Shown in pieces: positions 32,873 to 34,428 of a stretch of DNA of 34,428 bases (within the stretch, counting starts at the first letter, position 1; every line of letters begins with the position of its first letter). Position numbers and translations under genes: made by a program. This DNA is from Clostridia bacterium (GTDB lineage Bacteria > Bacillota_A > Clostridia > Christensenellales > Aristaeellaceae): the NCBI GenBank assembly GCA_017430945.1, contig JAFRMB010000147.1, positions 1-34,428 of the forward strand, in the 5' to 3' direction. A model generated the notes under the pieces. It ran no database searches, was not told where the DNA came from, and saw only the letters and a program-made list of their open reading frames with translations.

Positions 32873-33537
32873 AAAAGCTATCTACCCGACAGCTACTAAT
32901 TGTCGTGCTGGTCGTTGATATTGTATTATGTGGTGTGCTATTTGTTTCAGAATCAGGGATGCTAATTGTACCTGCTGAACGTCAGATTTCCGAGTCAAGC
33001 ATCCAACGCATCTGTGAACTAGCAACACTTGATTGTTTTTATCATAATGTATCGAAATGGAGCAAGCCTGGAAACTTTATAGGCTACGGTGCAAAAAGGC
33101 TTTGGATTGAATATGACGGTATAGTCCGCGTAGGCGTCAAGGCAGATCAAATCAAAATTTCTGACCCCGATAAAGAAGGAATAGTTATAGTGACAATCCC
33201 CGAAGCCGTAATACTAGATAAGGATTTGGATGAAGAATCGATGTATGAGATCGACAGTTCATCACCTTTGTGGGGTTTTATTCCGTACTATAGTAATGTA
33301 AACACCGATGAGAGAAGGATTGCCTTAGCCGACGCTCAGGAGGACATGGTGGCCAGTGCAGCAAAGAACGGTATGATTTTAGATGAGGCGCTGGTTCGAG
33401 CGAAAAAGATCATTGAGAAGAATATCATAGCAATGGGAGAAGTCTCGGGAAAGCATTACAGAGTCAAGTTCATTGATGCTTCCGAAACACAGGTAGCATC
33501 CGAAGGTCAAGCAGCATCTTCCACAGAAGGAGCATAA
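32869..33537 (+). CDS. Membrane-anchored DUF4230 protein, second of a tandem pair
   Basis: The 222-aa protein has one N-terminal anchor (LLIVVLVVDIVLCGVLFVSE) and a clearer DUF4230 domain: ICELATLDCFYHNVSK, RLWIEYDGIVRVGVKADQIKI, IVIVTIPEAVILDKDLDEES, then the helix EDMVASAAKNGMILDEALVRAKKIIEKN and the strand YRVKFID. The C-terminus is a short Ser/Ala/Gln-rich tail. The function of DUF4230 is not known. It starts inside the stop of the previous gene. No other partner genes follow; the next unit is a transposase relic. Confidence 0.82.
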   Translation: MKKLSTRQLLIVVLVVDIVLCGVLFVSESGMLIVPAERQISESSIQRICELATLDCFYHNVSKWSKPGNFIGYGAKRLWIEYDGIVRVGVKADQIKISDPDKEGIVIVTIPEAVILDKDLDEESMYEIDSSSPLWGFIPYYSNVNTDERRIALADAQEDMVASAAKNGMILDEALVRAKKIIEKNIIAMGEVSGKHYRVKFIDASETQVASEGQAASSTEGA

Positions 33538-33590
33538 GACTAGTCACTCTACAACGACCATGCCCGGCAGGTGACAAGGGGACGGAACTA

Positions 33591-33619
33591 TTGACAACGC
33601 CTCCTTTCTCTGGTATACG
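33591..33619 (+). promoter_or_regulatory. Promoter of the transposase relic
   Basis: TTGACA (33591-33596), which is part of the left terminal repeat, and TATACG (33614-33619) are 17 bp apart, before GGAAGGAGG and the ATG at 33647. Confidence 0.6.
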
Positions 33620-33646
33620 TCGATCAGGGGAAGGAGGCGGTGTTTT

Positions 33647-33893
33647 ATGCCAGGAGCAGCACGCAAAAAGCGTGAGCACGGCTATAGCCACGCTATGCTC
33701 CGAGGCATTGCTAGGTGGACCATGAGAGACGAAGCCGCAAGGGAATGAATCTGTGCGCAGTATAAGGCAGCTGGTGGGACCCGACAGCAAATGTGGGAGA
33801 AGCAAGAGCGGGATGCTGCGCTTAAGGAATTGAAGGCCACTGGGATGTCGGTGCGGCAACTGGAACAGCTGACGGGGATCAACAGAGGGGGTC
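33647..33893 (+). pseudogene. Degenerate Y1 (RAYT / IS200-like) transposase with internal deletion and nonsense codon
   Basis: The N-terminus MPGAARKKREHGYSHAMLRG matches the start of TnpA_REP-type proteins, where the block reads roughly YHVMLRGINRQ. A TGA at 33746 stops it at 33 residues. In the same frame the C-terminal helix-turn-helix block resumes from about 33791 (ERDAALKELKATGMSVRQLE, then QLTGINRG). The middle, with the HUH motif and the catalytic tyrosine, is missing, so no transposition activity is possible. Ribosome binding site and promoter remain. It resembles relics that many Clostridia carry. Confidence 0.75.
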
Positions 33894-33938
33894 ATTCAGA
33901 AAGCTTGAATGACTTTGGCGGATTGTCAAGAGAACCGT

Positions 33939-34110
33939 CCGCGCTACACGCGGGAACGCGGACGCCAAATTATGGCGTCCCTACGGGGTGATGCGAGGTC
34001 GCCCGGTGAGAGCCGGGCAGAATGACGACCGGTGGTCGCCTGTACGGTGACGGAATTCAGGATCACCCCAGTGCGCGGGGAAAAACGGGCGATGAGGGCA
34101 TCGCCCCTAC
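33939..34110. repeat. Cluster of short palindromic repeats
   Basis: Several perfect hairpins follow each other: CCGCG/CGCGG (33939-33953), GGACGCC/GGCGTCC (33960-33980), GCCCGG/CCGGGC (34001-34018), GGTGA/TCACC (34046-34067) and GGGCGAT/ATCGCCC (34087-34106). Two of them (ending 33980 and 34106) are followed by CTACGGG and CTACCGG, so they look like members of one dispersed palindrome family. No gene is seen in 33941-34215. Confidence 0.55.
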
Positions 34111-34171
34111 CGGAACGGCGGATCACCTCCGCAATACATGTATATGACATGCAATATCCATTCCGTAGTTG

Positions 34172-34199
34172 CACTATCGCTTGCCGAAGCGATGCAGTG
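34172..34199. repeat. Hairpin near the tRNA-Lys terminator
   Basis: CACT plus ATCGCTT (34172-34182) pairs with AAGCGAT (34087-type copy at 34187-34193) and AGTG (34196-34199), with loop GCCG and a 2-nt bulge. It has no T run on the plus strand. Confidence 0.45.
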
Positions 34200-34215
34200 T
34201 GTATAAACAAAAAAG

Positions 34216-34250
34216 AAAAGGCCTGAAAACCTATCGTTTTCAGACCTTTT
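34216..34250 (-). terminator. Terminator of the tRNA-Gln/tRNA-Lys transcript
   Basis: On the minus strand AAAAGGTCTGAAAAC and GTTTTCAGGCCTTTT pair with one mismatch around a 5-nt loop, and more Ts follow. It resembles the tRNA-Ser terminator at 22039-22068. Confidence 0.88.
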
Positions 34251-34253
34251 GTT

Positions 34254-34329
34254 TGGTGCCCCATCGGGGATTCGAACCCCGGACACCCTGATTAAAAGTC
34301 AGGTGCTCTACCGACTGAGCTAATGGAGC
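34254..34329 (-). tRNA. tRNA-Lys, anticodon TTT
   Basis: Acceptor GCTCCAT/ATGGGGC, D arm with AGTCGGTAGA, anticodon arm CCTGA-CTTTTAA-TCAGG, T arm CCGGG-TTCGAAT-CCCGG, discriminator A and encoded CCA. Confidence 0.96.
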
Positions 34330-34333
34330 GCAT

Positions 34334-34408
34334 TGGCTGGGGCGGCAGGGGTCGAACCTGCGAATGCGGGAGTCAAAGTCCCGTGCCTTACCGCTTGGCT
34401 ACGCCCCA
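34334..34408 (-). tRNA. tRNA-Gln, anticodon TTG
   Basis: Acceptor TGGGGCG/CGCCCCA with T at position 1, anticodon loop CTTTGAC, T arm GCAGG-TTCGACC-CCTGC and encoded CCA. It is 4 nt upstream of tRNA-Lys; the promoter lies beyond the window. Confidence 0.95.
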
Positions 34409-34428
34409 TCAGAGCGTCTCGCCTGTCA

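Larger units (their letters stand above)
33580..33940 (+). mobile_element. Relict REP-associated transposase (RAYT) element with terminal inverted repeats
   Basis: The element is bounded by an imperfect inverted repeat: left GGACGGAACTATTGACAA (33580-33597) and right TTGTCAAGAGAACCGTCC (33923-33940), identical at 15 of 18 positions. Between them lie a promoter and a decayed Y1-type transposase frame. Its small size (361 bp) means most of the gene has been lost. Confidence 0.7.

Noticed and set aside
34254..34329. tRNA-Lys 3' end as an integration site for the A+T-rich patch
   Set aside because: No second copy of the tRNA 3' end was seen at the other side of the patch and no integrase is present.

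Overview
The window looks like chromosomal DNA of a high-G+C member of the Bacillota, probably class Clostridia. The reasons are the purine-rich ribosome binding sites, the sigma-A type promoters with near-consensus hexamers, the encoded CCA ends of the tRNAs, PyrR-style attenuation, a birA-bioY pair, yvcK, queH, and DUF4230 and RAYT-type sequences. Genus cannot be fixed from the sequence; an affiliation near Christensenellales is only a guess. Most of the window is ordinary, densely packed core genome. The stretch from about 31.3 to 34.2 kb is visibly more A+T-rich and repeat-bearing and looks like an accessory patch.

Layout. 1-501 (-) is the N-terminal part of phosphotransacetylase, cut by the window edge. 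771-2964 (+) is a pyrimidine salvage unit: promoter, PyrR-binding attenuator, pyrR, uraA. 2993-12294 (+) is one long peptide-use operon: three GTATA/TATAC palindromes around a good promoter, then oppA-like binding protein, an S9 serine peptidase, oppB, oppC, oppD, oppF and an M20 amidohydrolase, closed by a strong terminator. 12330-13403 (-) is a DSD1-type PLP enzyme for D-amino acids. 13574-13727 (-) holds tRNA-Glu(CTC) and tRNA-Gln(CTG). 13897-16689 (+) is a four-gene run: zinc-ribbon/acidic-tail protein, metallophosphoesterase, diacylglycerol-kinase family protein, queH. 16740-18323 (+) is birA-bioY behind a probable BirA operator, followed by a strongly structured stretch that ends in a T run. 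18534-20207 (-) is hlyIII-degV behind a promoter with a 12-bp perfect inverted repeat. 20265-20981 (-) is an exported protein of unknown function. 21098-21711 (+) is a GNAT acetyltransferase, and 21788-22068 (+) is a tRNA-Ser pair. 22261-25780 (-) has ogt, an AzgA/PbuG-type purine permease and dsdA. 25904-26436 (+) is a thioesterase. 26590-31108 (+) joins a YbhJ-like aconitase-family hydratase, a stand-alone PTS EIIC_2-type membrane protein and yvcK. 31396-33537 (+) carries an exported small protein, a 27-residue lipoprotein and two tandem DUF4230 membrane proteins. 33580-33940 is a decayed REP-associated transposase element followed by palindromic repeats. 34216-34408 (-) is tRNA-Lys(TTT) and tRNA-Gln(TTG).

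How it fits together. The central theme is nutrient scavenging: uracil, peptides, purines, biotin and D-amino acids. The peptide operon couples uptake with two classes of intracellular hydrolase. The most interesting unexplained items are the GTATA palindromes of the peptide operon, the inverted repeat over the hlyIII promoter, the nested RNA-like fold at 18415-18514, the DUF4230/mini-lipoprotein locus next to the transposon relic, and the hydratase-EIIC-yvcK association. I found no CRISPR array, phage module or recognised defence system.
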